Source: Achromobacter xylosoxidans
GTDB taxonomy: Bacteria > Pseudomonadota > Gammaproteobacteria > Burkholderiales > Burkholderiaceae_B
NCBI RefSeq assembly: GCF_014490035.1
Contig: NZ_CP061008.1
Coordinates: 1,426,001-1,490,000 of the forward strand
DNA length: 64,000 bases
Reading direction: 5' to 3'
Shown: piece by piece, positions 10,806 to 17,573 of the stretch
Numbering within the stretch: the stretch's first letter is position 1
Layout of the letters: every line of letters begins with the position of its first letter
Notes under the pieces: model-generated
Database searches by the model: none
What the model was told of the DNA's origin: nothing
What the model saw: only the letters and a program-made list of their open reading frames with translations
Program-made: the position numbers and the translations under genes

Positions 10806-12221
10806 TCAGGCCGCCAGACGCTCCATGCGTCCGTCCAGGTGCTGGCCGAACCACTGCAATTGCGAAGCCAATCCCGCCACCTCGCCCACGATCAAGAGCG
10901 CCGGCGAACGGATCGCGTGCTCGGCGGCCAGCGCCGGCAATTGCTCCAGCGCGCCAGACAACACCCGTTGCTCGGGCCGGCTGCCGTTCTCGATCAGCGC
11001 GAACGGCGTGTCCGCCGAGCGGCCGTGGGCCAGCAGGCGGCTGGTCAGCAGATCCAGCTGCCCCACACCCATGTAGAAGGCCAGGGTCTGTTTTTCACGG
11101 GCCAGCGCGGGCCAGTCCAGGTTGTCCTCGTCTTCGCGGCAATGCGCGGTGACCAGGCGGACGGACTGGGCGTGTTCGCGGTGCGTCAGCGGAACGCCGG
11201 CATAGGCGGCACAGGCCAGCGCGGCGGTGATGCCGGGCACTACTTCATAGCGCACGCCGTGCGTGCGCAGGTATTCCAGTTCCTCACCGCCACGCCCGAA
11301 GATGAAGGCGTCGCCGCCCTTGAGCCGCACGACGCGGCGGCCGGCGCGCGCGTGCTCGACCATCAGCCTGTGGATGCGGGCCTGGGTGGCGTTGTGGTCC
11401 TCGCCGGGCAGCTTGCCGACCGATACGCGCTCGGCGTCGCGGCGCGCCAGCGACATGACGTCGGCGCTTACCAGGCGGTCATGCAGGATCACGTCGGCCT
11501 CGTTCAGCGCGCGCAATGCCTTCAGCGTCAGCAGGCCGGGGTCGCCGGGGCCAGCGCCCACCAGCACCACGCTGCCGGCGTCGGGCGCCCGCGGCGCCGC
11601 CAATGCCGCCGCCAGCGCGGCTTCGGCCTGGGCCGGCTGCTGCTGGCGCAGGAAGCCGGCCACTGGGCCGTCCAGCAGCCAGTCGTAGAAGCGGCGGCGC
11701 GCGCCCAGGTCGGGATGACTGGCGCGGATGCGCTTGCGATAGCTGGCGGCCAGCCCGGCCAACTGGCCCAGGGTGTGGTCGAACAGCGATTCGATGCGTT
11801 CCCGGATGCGCCGCGCCAGCACCGGCGCCACGCCGGACGAGGAAATCGCGACGATGACCGGCGAGCGGTCGACGATGGACGGCACCTGGAAGGACGACAG
11901 TTCGGGATCGTCCACCACGTTGCTGAAGATGCGCCGGACGGCGGCGGCCTCCGAGACGGCGGCGTTGGTCTCGCGGTCGTCGGTGGCCGCGACCGCCAGC
12001 CAGACTTCGTCGAGCCAGGCGGGATCGAAGCGGCCGGACAAATGGCGGATGCGGCCTTCGGCGGCCAGCGCGGCCAGGGCGGGCGTCAGTTCCGGCGCGC
12101 CCACCAGCACGTCGGCGGAGGCTTCCAGCAGCGACAGCGTCTTGCGTTCGGCGACGCCGCCGCCGCCCACCACCAGGACCAGCCTGTCTTTCAGATCGGC
12201 AAAAATCGGGAAAAGCTTCAT
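10806..12221 (-). CDS. cysG: Siroheme synthase (uroporphyrinogen-III methyltransferase / precorrin-2 dehydrogenase / ferrochelatase)
   Basis: CysG makes siroheme, the cofactor of assimilatory nitrite and sulfite reductases, from uroporphyrinogen III. With the start at 12221 ([12 protein letters not shown]) it has 471 residues. The N-terminal half (about 1-215) is the NAD-dependent dehydrogenase/ferrochelatase, with [11 protein letters not shown]. The C-terminal half (about 220-465) is the SAM methyltransferase, with [15 protein letters not shown] and [16 protein letters not shown]. It lies about 100 bp downstream of nasT on the same strand, next to the nitrate genes, so it probably supplies siroheme for nitrite reduction even though no nitrite reductase gene is in the window. 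Confidence 0.95.
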   Translation of the reverse strand: MKLFPIFADLKDRLVLVVGGGGVAERKTLSLLEASADVLVGAPELTPALAALAAEGRIRHLSGRFDPAWLDEVWLAVAATDDRETNAAVSEAAAVRRIFSNVVDDPELSSFQVPSIVDRSPVIVAISSSGVAPVLARRIRERIESLFDHTLGQLAGLAASYRKRIRASHPDLGARRRFYDWLLDGPVAGFLRQQQPAQAEAALAAALAAPRAPDAGSVVLVGAGPGDPGLLTLKALRALNEADVILHDRLVSADVMSLARRDAERVSVGKLPGEDHNATQARIHRLMVEHARAGRRVVRLKGGDAFIFGRGGEELEYLRTHGVRYEVVPGITAALACAAYAGVPLTHREHAQSVRLVTAHCREDEDNLDWPALAREKQTLAFYMGVGQLDLLTSRLLAHGRSADTPFALIENGSRPEQRVLSGALEQLPALAAEHAIRSPALLIVGEVAGLASQLQWFGQHLDGRMERLAA

Positions 12222-12324
12222 GAATGCCAGCCTCGGGCGTACCCGGCATAGTGTCGTTGGATCATAGGAAGGGGGCTTCATCCCCACAACTTTTGATTTC
12301 TTTGTTCCATATAACCAAAGCTCA

Positions 12325-12909
12325 TTAAGTGGATTTGCCCAGCCAGGCGCTCATCTCCACGACCTCCCGGGCGACCTCGCCCAGCCGCTTCTGGCTTTGC
12401 ATCGCGCGCTGGCGCAACAGGCCGTGGGCCTCATCCTCGGAAATCGACCGCGCCTTCATCAGGATGCCCTTGGCCTTTTCCACCCATTGGCGGTCGGCCA
12501 GACGCAATTGCGCGTCGCGCAGTTCTTCGCGCCGCGACTTCTCCATGGCGAAGCGCTCGATCGCCACCGTCAGCAGCGGCTCGATGCGTCCGGCAGGCAC
12601 GTCGCCCACCACGTAGGCGGCGACCCCGGCGCGCAAGGCGCTGCGTATGGTTTCGCGGTTGCCGTTGTCGGTGAACATCACGACCGGGCGGTCGCTGTGT
12701 TCGCTGGCGACGCACACGTTCTCCAGCGTGTCGCGGCCGGGGGCGTCGCTGTCTATCAGCACCACGTCGGGCGCGGCCTGCGCGATGGCGGCGGCCAGAT
12801 CCATGTCCGGCGCCATTTCGGCCACGACATGTACGCCCGCTGCGGCCAGCGTCTGCCGCAGCGACGCCGCGCGTCCTTCGCCATCGTTGAGCAGCATGAC
12901 CTTGAGCAT
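12325..12909 (-). CDS. nasT: NasT-type ANTAR-domain response regulator / transcription antiterminator
   Basis: The 194-residue protein has a receiver-like domain (about 3-120, with [18 protein letters not shown]) and a C-terminal ANTAR RNA-binding domain (about 125-188, with [16 protein letters not shown]). NasT-type ANTAR proteins bind paired RNA hairpins in nitrate-operon leaders and prevent termination. The divergent nrtA leader contains such hairpins and a terminator, which fits this role. In other bacteria NasT is held inactive by the nitrate sensor NasS; no nasS gene is next to it here. Confidence 0.9.
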   Translation of the reverse strand: MLKVMLLNDGEGRAASLRQTLAAAGVHVVAEMAPDMDLAAAIAQAAPDVVLIDSDAPGRDTLENVCVASEHSDRPVVMFTDNGNRETIRSALRAGVAAYVVGDVPAGRIEPLLTVAIERFAMEKSRREELRDAQLRLADRQWVEKAKGILMKARSISEDEAHGLLRQRAMQSQKRLGEVAREVVEMSAWLGKST

Positions 12910-13003
12910 GAGATTCCCCTCTGATGCTTCCTGTCATGCAAGTTCCATGCCATCGCATTCTTCGACGACGGCCAGTCGGTGCGCACAGCGCCGGAGCGCG
13001 CCT

Positions 13004-13053
13004 GGCACATGGATGGTGCGCTGCCGCAACCGACGGTGCACCAAGTTGGTTCG
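13004..13053. promoter_or_regulatory. Two NtrC-like enhancer sites upstream of nrtA
   Basis: Compared with the NtrC consensus TGCACC-N5-GGTGCA, the sequence at 13037-13053 (TGCACC-AAGTT-GGTTCG) matches 10 of 12 positions and that at 13004-13020 (GGCACA-TGGAT-GGTGCG) matches 9 of 12. Their centres are 33 bp apart, three helical turns, at about -133 and -166 from the predicted start. This is the usual enhancer geometry for NtrC-activated sigma-54 promoters. The assignment is from pattern and spacing only. Confidence 0.65.
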
Positions 13054-13151
13054 CACCCCGTTTCATGCCTTGCCCGCTGGCCCGGCGCGATGCGGAGCAG
13101 CGCTAGTGCAGGCGCGGCCTGGCGGCGAGCCAGGCAATATCCCATTCTTTC

Positions 13152-13167
13152 TGGCACGCCATTTGCT
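13152..13167 (+). promoter_or_regulatory. Sigma-54 promoter of the nrtA operon
   Basis: TGGCAC-GCCAT-TTGCT is an exact match to the sigma-54 -24/-12 consensus (TGGCAC-N5-TTGCW). With the GC doublet at 13165-13166 as -13/-12, transcription should start near 13178. That places the first leader hairpin at the very start of the RNA. Confidence 0.9.
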
Positions 13168-13178
13168 TCAGTGGAAGC

Positions 13179-13225
13179 GGGCGGCCAACGAAGGTCGGCC
13201 CACGCAACGCGCCGCAATCAGCGGC
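13179..13225 (+). promoter_or_regulatory. ANTAR-type two-hairpin RNA element in the nrtA leader
   Basis: Hairpin 1 (13179-13201) has about eight base pairs with one bulge and closes the hexaloop AACGAA at 13187-13192. It has A at loop position 1 and G at position 4, as required for ANTAR-protein binding sites. Hairpin 2 (13211-13225) is a perfect 5-bp GC stem; in my fold its loop is AATCA, five bases rather than the usual six. The element starts at the predicted transcription start and precedes a terminator. Confidence 0.7.
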
Positions 13226-13236
13226 AAGGGACAACG

Positions 13237-13290
13237 ACGTTCCGCAGCGCCACTGGATGGAAATCCATGGCGCGCGGGACGTTTTTTTTT
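13237..13290 (+). terminator. Intrinsic terminator in the nrtA leader (attenuator)
   Basis: The outer stem ACGTTCCGC (13237-13245) pairs with 13274-13282. The inner stems 13247-13251 with 13269-13273 and 13254-13258 with 13263-13267 close a GGAA tetraloop. Nine Ts follow at 13282-13290. The terminator ends 15 bp before the nrtA start codon, so it must be bypassed for the operon to be expressed. NasT is the obvious candidate antiterminator. Confidence 0.9.
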
Positions 13291-13304
13291 GCCAGGAGCC
13301 ATGC

Positions 13305-14606
13305 ATGACGCCATCGACCCATAGTCCCTCCACCGACGCCGCCGCGGGCGGGGATCTCAGCGCCAACGCCGCGCGCCGCAAATGGCTTTGCGGCACGGCG
13401 CGCGCGGTGGCCGGCGCCAGCCTGCTGTCGCTGGTCGATCCGCTGGTGCGGGCCGGCGCCTGGGCCGCCGGCACCGACGCGCCCGAGAAGACCGAGGTCA
13501 AGATCGGCTTCATTCCGCTGACCGATTGCGCTTCGGTCGTGATGGCCTCGGTATTGGGCCTGGATAAGAAGCACGGCGTGACGATCACGCCGTCCAAGGA
13601 AGCGTCCTGGGCCGCCGTGCGCGACAAGCTCATGAACGGCGAACTGGACATGGCCCACGTGCTGTACGGCCTGGTCTACGGCGTGCACCTGGGCATAGGC
13701 GGGCCGAAGAAGGACATGGCCGTGCTGATGAGCCTGAACCAGAACGGCCAGGCCATCACGCTGTCGAACAAGCTGCTGGCGGCGGGCGTGCGCGACGGTG
13801 AATCGCTGGCCAAGCTGATGGCGTCCGACAAGCGTGAATACACCTTTGCCCAGACCTTTCCCACCGGCACGCACGCGATGTGGCTGTATTACTGGCTGGC
13901 GACCTACGGCATCCATCCCATGAAGGACGCCAAGGTCATCACCGTGCCGCCGCCGCAGATGGTCGCCAACATGCGCGTGGGCAACATGGACGGCTATTGC
14001 GTGGGCGAGCCCTGGGGCGCGCGCGCCATCCTGGACAAGATCGGCTACACCGCCGTCACTTCGCAGGGCATCTGGACCGATCACCCCGAGAAGGTGCTGG
14101 GCACGAGCGCCGACTTCGTATCGCGCCACCCGAACACGGCGCGCGCGGTGACCGCCGCCATTCTTGAGGCCGGCAAGTGGATAGACGCCTCGCCCGCCAA
14201 CCGCCAGAAAACCGCCGAGACCATCGCGGCCAAGTCCTATGTCAATACGGACGCCAGCGGCATCGTCGACCGCATGCTGGGCCGCTACGACGATGGGCTG
14301 GGGAAAAGCTGGACGGACGAGCACGCCATGCGCTTTTACGCCGACGGCGCCGCCAATTTCCCATACCTGAGCGACGGCATGTGGTTCCTGACGCAGCACA
14401 AGCGCTGGGGGCTGCTGAAGGAACATCCCGATTATCTGGCGATGGCGAAACAGATCAACCGGATCGACCTCTACAAGCAGGCCGCGCAGGCCGCCGGCGC
14501 GGCGTTGCCGCCCAGCGAGATGCGCACTTCGAAACTCATCGACGGCGTGGTCTGGGACGGCAGCAATCCTGCCGCCTACGCCGACGGATTCAAGGTCCGG
14601 GCCTGA
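13305..14606 (+). CDS. nrtA: Nitrate/nitrite ABC transporter substrate-binding protein (NrtA/CmpA family)
   Basis: NrtA binds nitrate or nitrite in the periplasm for the NrtBCD-type importer. The ribosome-binding site CAGGAG (13292-13297) sets the start at 13305, giving 433 residues. The N-terminus carries a twin-arginine signal (RRKWLCG, R24-R25, then a hydrophobic stretch and AWA), so export is probably by Tat. The mature protein opens with KIGFIPLTDCASVVMAS, typical of the NrtA/SsuA-like fold. The export signal argues against this being the cytoplasmic sensor NasS. It is first in a tight five-gene operon behind the attenuator leader. Confidence 0.92.
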   Translation: MTPSTHSPSTDAAAGGDLSANAARRKWLCGTARAVAGASLLSLVDPLVRAGAWAAGTDAPEKTEVKIGFIPLTDCASVVMASVLGLDKKHGVTITPSKEASWAAVRDKLMNGELDMAHVLYGLVYGVHLGIGGPKKDMAVLMSLNQNGQAITLSNKLLAAGVRDGESLAKLMASDKREYTFAQTFPTGTHAMWLYYWLATYGIHPMKDAKVITVPPPQMVANMRVGNMDGYCVGEPWGARAILDKIGYTAVTSQGIWTDHPEKVLGTSADFVSRHPNTARAVTAAILEAGKWIDASPANRQKTAETIAAKSYVNTDASGIVDRMLGRYDDGLGKSWTDEHAMRFYADGAANFPYLSDGMWFLTQHKRWGLLKEHPDYLAMAKQINRIDLYKQAAQAAGAALPPSEMRTSKLIDGVVWDGSNPAAYADGFKVRA

Positions 14607-14630
14607 GCGCCGATACAAAAGGGGCATGCA

Positions 14631-15461
14631 ATGTCTGACGCAACGAGTATGAGCCGCGGCGATGAACTCCTCGCCCTCTGGCGCGAACGTCTGGAGTCCG
14701 CGCTGCGGGCCGTGGTGGGGCCCGTGGCGGGCTTCGCGCTGTTTGTGCTGGTGTGGCAGGTGGTGGCGATGCGGATACCGGAAATCCCCACGCCGGGCGT
14801 GACCTGGCGCGCCGCCGTGGAACTGTTTTCCGATCCGTTCTACGACAACGGCCCCAATGACAAGGGCATAGGCTGGAACCTGCTGGCATCGCTGCAGCGC
14901 GTGGCGCTCGGCTTCGGCCTGGCCGCGCTGGTCGGCATCCCCGCGGGTTTCGCCATCGGCCGCTATGCGGCGGTGCGGGCGATGTTCTCGCCCATCGTCA
15001 GCCTGCTGCGGCCGGTGTCGCCGCTGGCCTGGCTGCCGCTTGGACTGCTGCTGTTCAAGGCGGCCAACCCGGCCGCCATCTGGGCCATCTTCATCTGTTC
15101 GATCTGGCCGATGATCATCAACACCGCGGTCGGCGTGGCGCGCGTGCCGCAGGACTATCTGAACGTGGCGCGGGTGCTGAACCTGTCGGAATGGAAGGTG
15201 ACCACCAAGGTGCTGCTGCCTGCCGTGCTGCCCTACATGCTGACCGGGGTGCGCCTGTCGATCGGCACTGCGTGGCTGGTGATCGTGGCCGCGGAGATGC
15301 TGACGGGCGGCACGGGCATCGGCTTCTGGCTTTGGGACGAGTGGAACAACCTGAAGGTGGAGCACATCGTCATCGCCATTTTCGTGATCGGCATCGTCGG
15401 GCTGCTGTTGGAAACTCTATTGGTTGCCCTGGCCCGCCGCTACACCTACACCGAGGAATAG
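14631..15461 (+). CDS. nrtB: Nitrate ABC transporter permease NrtB
   Basis: This inner-membrane permease of the nitrate importer has 276 residues. About six membrane segments begin near residue 28, and the binding-protein-dependent permease loop lies around RVPQDYLNVARVLNLSEW and PAVLPYMLTGVRL. The family-typical stretch LRPVSPLAWLPLGLLLF is present. The gene starts 24 bp after nrtA and ends 4 bp before the ATPase gene. Start choice is moderately certain, since M7 is also possible. Confidence 0.92.
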   Translation: MSDATSMSRGDELLALWRERLESALRAVVGPVAGFALFVLVWQVVAMRIPEIPTPGVTWRAAVELFSDPFYDNGPNDKGIGWNLLASLQRVALGFGLAALVGIPAGFAIGRYAAVRAMFSPIVSLLRPVSPLAWLPLGLLLFKAANPAAIWAIFICSIWPMIINTAVGVARVPQDYLNVARVLNLSEWKVTTKVLLPAVLPYMLTGVRLSIGTAWLVIVAAEMLTGGTGIGFWLWDEWNNLKVEHIVIAIFVIGIVGLLLETLLVALARRYTYTEE

Positions 15462-15465
15462 CGCC

Positions 15466-16341
15466 ATGAAGAAATACGTACGCATCGAGCGCGTGGGCCA
15501 GACGTTCAATACCCGCAAGGGCGCTTTCGTGGCGCTGCGCGACATAGACCTGACCGTGGAGCAGGGCGAGTTCATCACGCTGATCGGCCATTCCGGCTGC
15601 GGCAAATCGACCCTGCTCAATCTCATCGCCGGCCTGACCCGCCCCACCAGCGGCGTGCTGCTGTGCGCGGAACGCGAGATCACCGGCCCCGGCCCGGACC
15701 GCGCCGTGGTGTTCCAGAACCATTCGCTGCTGCCCTGGCTGAGCTGCTTCCAGAACGTATATCTGGCGGTGGAGCGGGTGTTCGGCGCCAAGGAGAAGCG
15801 CCCGCAGTTGGTCGAGCGCACACGCGCGGCGCTGGACCTGGTGGGCCTGTTGCCGGCGCAGAACAAGCTGCCGCGCGAGATTTCCGGAGGCATGAAGCAG
15901 CGCGTGGGCATTGCGCGCGCCCTGGCGATCGAGCCGGGCGTGCTGCTGATGGACGAGCCCTTCGGCGCGCTCGACGCGCTGACCCGCGCGCACCTGCAGG
16001 ACGAACTGCTGAAGATCGTCGCCAAGACGCGCACCACCACCGTCATGGTCACGCACGACGTCGATGAAGCCGTGCTGCTGTCCGACCGCATCGTGATGCT
16101 GACCAACGGTCCGGCCGCGACCATCGGCGAAATCCTGCCCGTGCCGTTGTCCCGTCCGCGCGACCGCGTGCGGCTGGCCAATGACGCGGCCTATCTGGCG
16201 TGCCGGGCCGCGGTGGTGGACTTCCTGCACCGCCGCCATGGCAACCCCGAGCGCTCGCAGGCGGCGCTCCAGGCCAACGCGGCGCTGGATGCCGACCCGC
16301 AGCCGCTGGCCGAGGCCGGGGCATCGCGCGCAGCCGCGTAG
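15466..16341 (+). CDS. nrtD: Nitrate ABC transporter ATP-binding protein
   Basis: The ATPase energises nitrate uptake with NrtB. From the ATG at 15466 it has 291 residues. Walker A is GHSGCGKST at 41-49, the signature is ISGGMKQRVGIARAL, Walker B is VLLMDEPFGALD, and the switch histidine lies in MVTHDVDEAV. It lacks the NrtA-like extension found on cyanobacterial NrtC, so it resembles NrtD, or NasD of Klebsiella. It lies 4 bp after nrtB and 8 bp before nasC. Confidence 0.9.
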   Translation: MKKYVRIERVGQTFNTRKGAFVALRDIDLTVEQGEFITLIGHSGCGKSTLLNLIAGLTRPTSGVLLCAEREITGPGPDRAVVFQNHSLLPWLSCFQNVYLAVERVFGAKEKRPQLVERTRAALDLVGLLPAQNKLPREISGGMKQRVGIARALAIEPGVLLMDEPFGALDALTRAHLQDELLKIVAKTRTTTVMVTHDVDEAVLLSDRIVMLTNGPAATIGEILPVPLSRPRDRVRLANDAAYLACRAAVVDFLHRRHGNPERSQAALQANAALDADPQPLAEAGASRAAA

Positions 16342-16349
16342 GGGCCGTC

Positions 16350-17570
16350 ATGGAGGCGAAGCAGAAGCTGGTGGTGGTCGGCAACGGCATGGCGGGCATA
16401 CGCACGCTGGAAGAACTGCTGAAGCTGACGCCCGATCTGTACGAGATCACGGTATTCGGCGCCGAGCCGCATCCGAACTACAACCGCATCCTGCTGTCGC
16501 CAGTGCTGAGCGGCGAACAGAGCTTGCGGGATATCGTGCTCAACGATGAGGACTGGTACCTCCGCCACGGCATCCGCCTGTTGTTGAACCGCAAGGTCGT
16601 GGGCGTCAACCGCGCCCGGCGCATCGTGCTGGCGGACGATGGGTCCGAGACGCCCTACGACCGGCTGCTGTTGGCCACCGGCTCGAAGCCGTTCATCCTG
16701 CCTGTGCCGGGCAGCGATCTGGACGGCGTCGTCGCCTTTCGCGATATCGGCGACGTGAACCAGATGATAGAGGCGTCCTCGCGCTACCGGCACGCGGTGG
16801 TGATAGGCGGTGGCCTGTTGGGCCTGGAGGCCGCCAACGGCCTGGCTGCGCGCGGCATGGATGTGGCCGTGGTGCATTTGGGGGCATCGCTGCTGGACCG
16901 GCAGCTGGACGGCGGCGCCGCGGCCATGCTGCGCCGCGGGCTGGAAGTGCGCGGCCTGAAGTTTCTGCTGGGGCGCCAGACCCGCGAGATCCTGGGAGGG
17001 GCCGACGGGCGGGTGCGCGCGCTGCGCTTCGCGGACGGGGAAGAGATTGCGGCGGACCTGGTGGTGATGGCGGTGGGCGTCAGGCCCGACACCGAACTGG
17101 CCGAGCGCTGCGGCCTGCATGTGGACCGCGGCGTGGTGGTCAGCGACACCTTGCAGACCTATGACCCGCGCATCTACGCGGTGGGCGAATGCGTCAGCCA
17201 TCGCGGCACCGCCTACGGCCTGGTCGCGCCCCTGTACGAACAGGCGAAGGTGGCGGCCAACCATCTGGCGCTGCACGGCATCGGCCGCTACGAAGGCAGC
17301 GTGACGTCGACGCGGCTCAAGGTCACCGGCATCGATCTGTTTTCCGCTGGCGATTTTGCCGGCGGGCAGCAGACCGAGTCGATCACGCTGGCCGATACGC
17401 CAGGCGGCGTCTACAAGAAATTGGTGATCCGCGACGACAAGCTGGTGGGCGCCTGCCTGTACGGCGACACGGCGGATAGCGCCTGGTATGTGCGCCTGAT
17501 CCGCGAGGGCCGGCGCATCGGCGCATTGCGCGAGCGGCTCATGCACGGCGAAGGCGCCGCGGAGGAATAG
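16350..17570 (+). CDS. nasC: NAD(P)H/FAD oxidoreductase, assimilatory nitrate reductase electron-transfer subunit (NasC/NirB-N type)
   Basis: The 406-residue flavoprotein matches the N-terminal half of NirB-type nitrite reductases but has no siroheme domain. It has an FAD site at the start (VVVGNGMAGIRTLEEL), an NAD(P)H site (VVIGGGLLGLEAANGL), and a DPRIYAVGEC segment that closes the FAD fold. Its place directly before nasA suggests that it passes electrons from NAD(P)H to the nitrate reductase, as NasC does in Klebsiella. The start at 16350 follows nrtD by 8 bp. Confidence 0.85.
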   Translation: MEAKQKLVVVGNGMAGIRTLEELLKLTPDLYEITVFGAEPHPNYNRILLSPVLSGEQSLRDIVLNDEDWYLRHGIRLLLNRKVVGVNRARRIVLADDGSETPYDRLLLATGSKPFILPVPGSDLDGVVAFRDIGDVNQMIEASSRYRHAVVIGGGLLGLEAANGLAARGMDVAVVHLGASLLDRQLDGGAAAMLRRGLEVRGLKFLLGRQTREILGGADGRVRALRFADGEEIAADLVVMAVGVRPDTELAERCGLHVDRGVVVSDTLQTYDPRIYAVGECVSHRGTAYGLVAPLYEQAKVAANHLALHGIGRYEGSVTSTRLKVTGIDLFSAGDFAGGQQTESITLADTPGGVYKKLVIRDDKLVGACLYGDTADSAWYVRLIREGRRIGALRERLMHGEGAAEE

Positions 17571-17573
17571 GAA

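Noticed and set aside
13301..13324. A tiny reading frame (seven codons plus stop) overlapping the nrtA start, considered as a leader peptide
   Set aside because: It has no separate ribosome-binding site and no run of regulatory codons; the RNA hairpins and terminator explain the regulation better.
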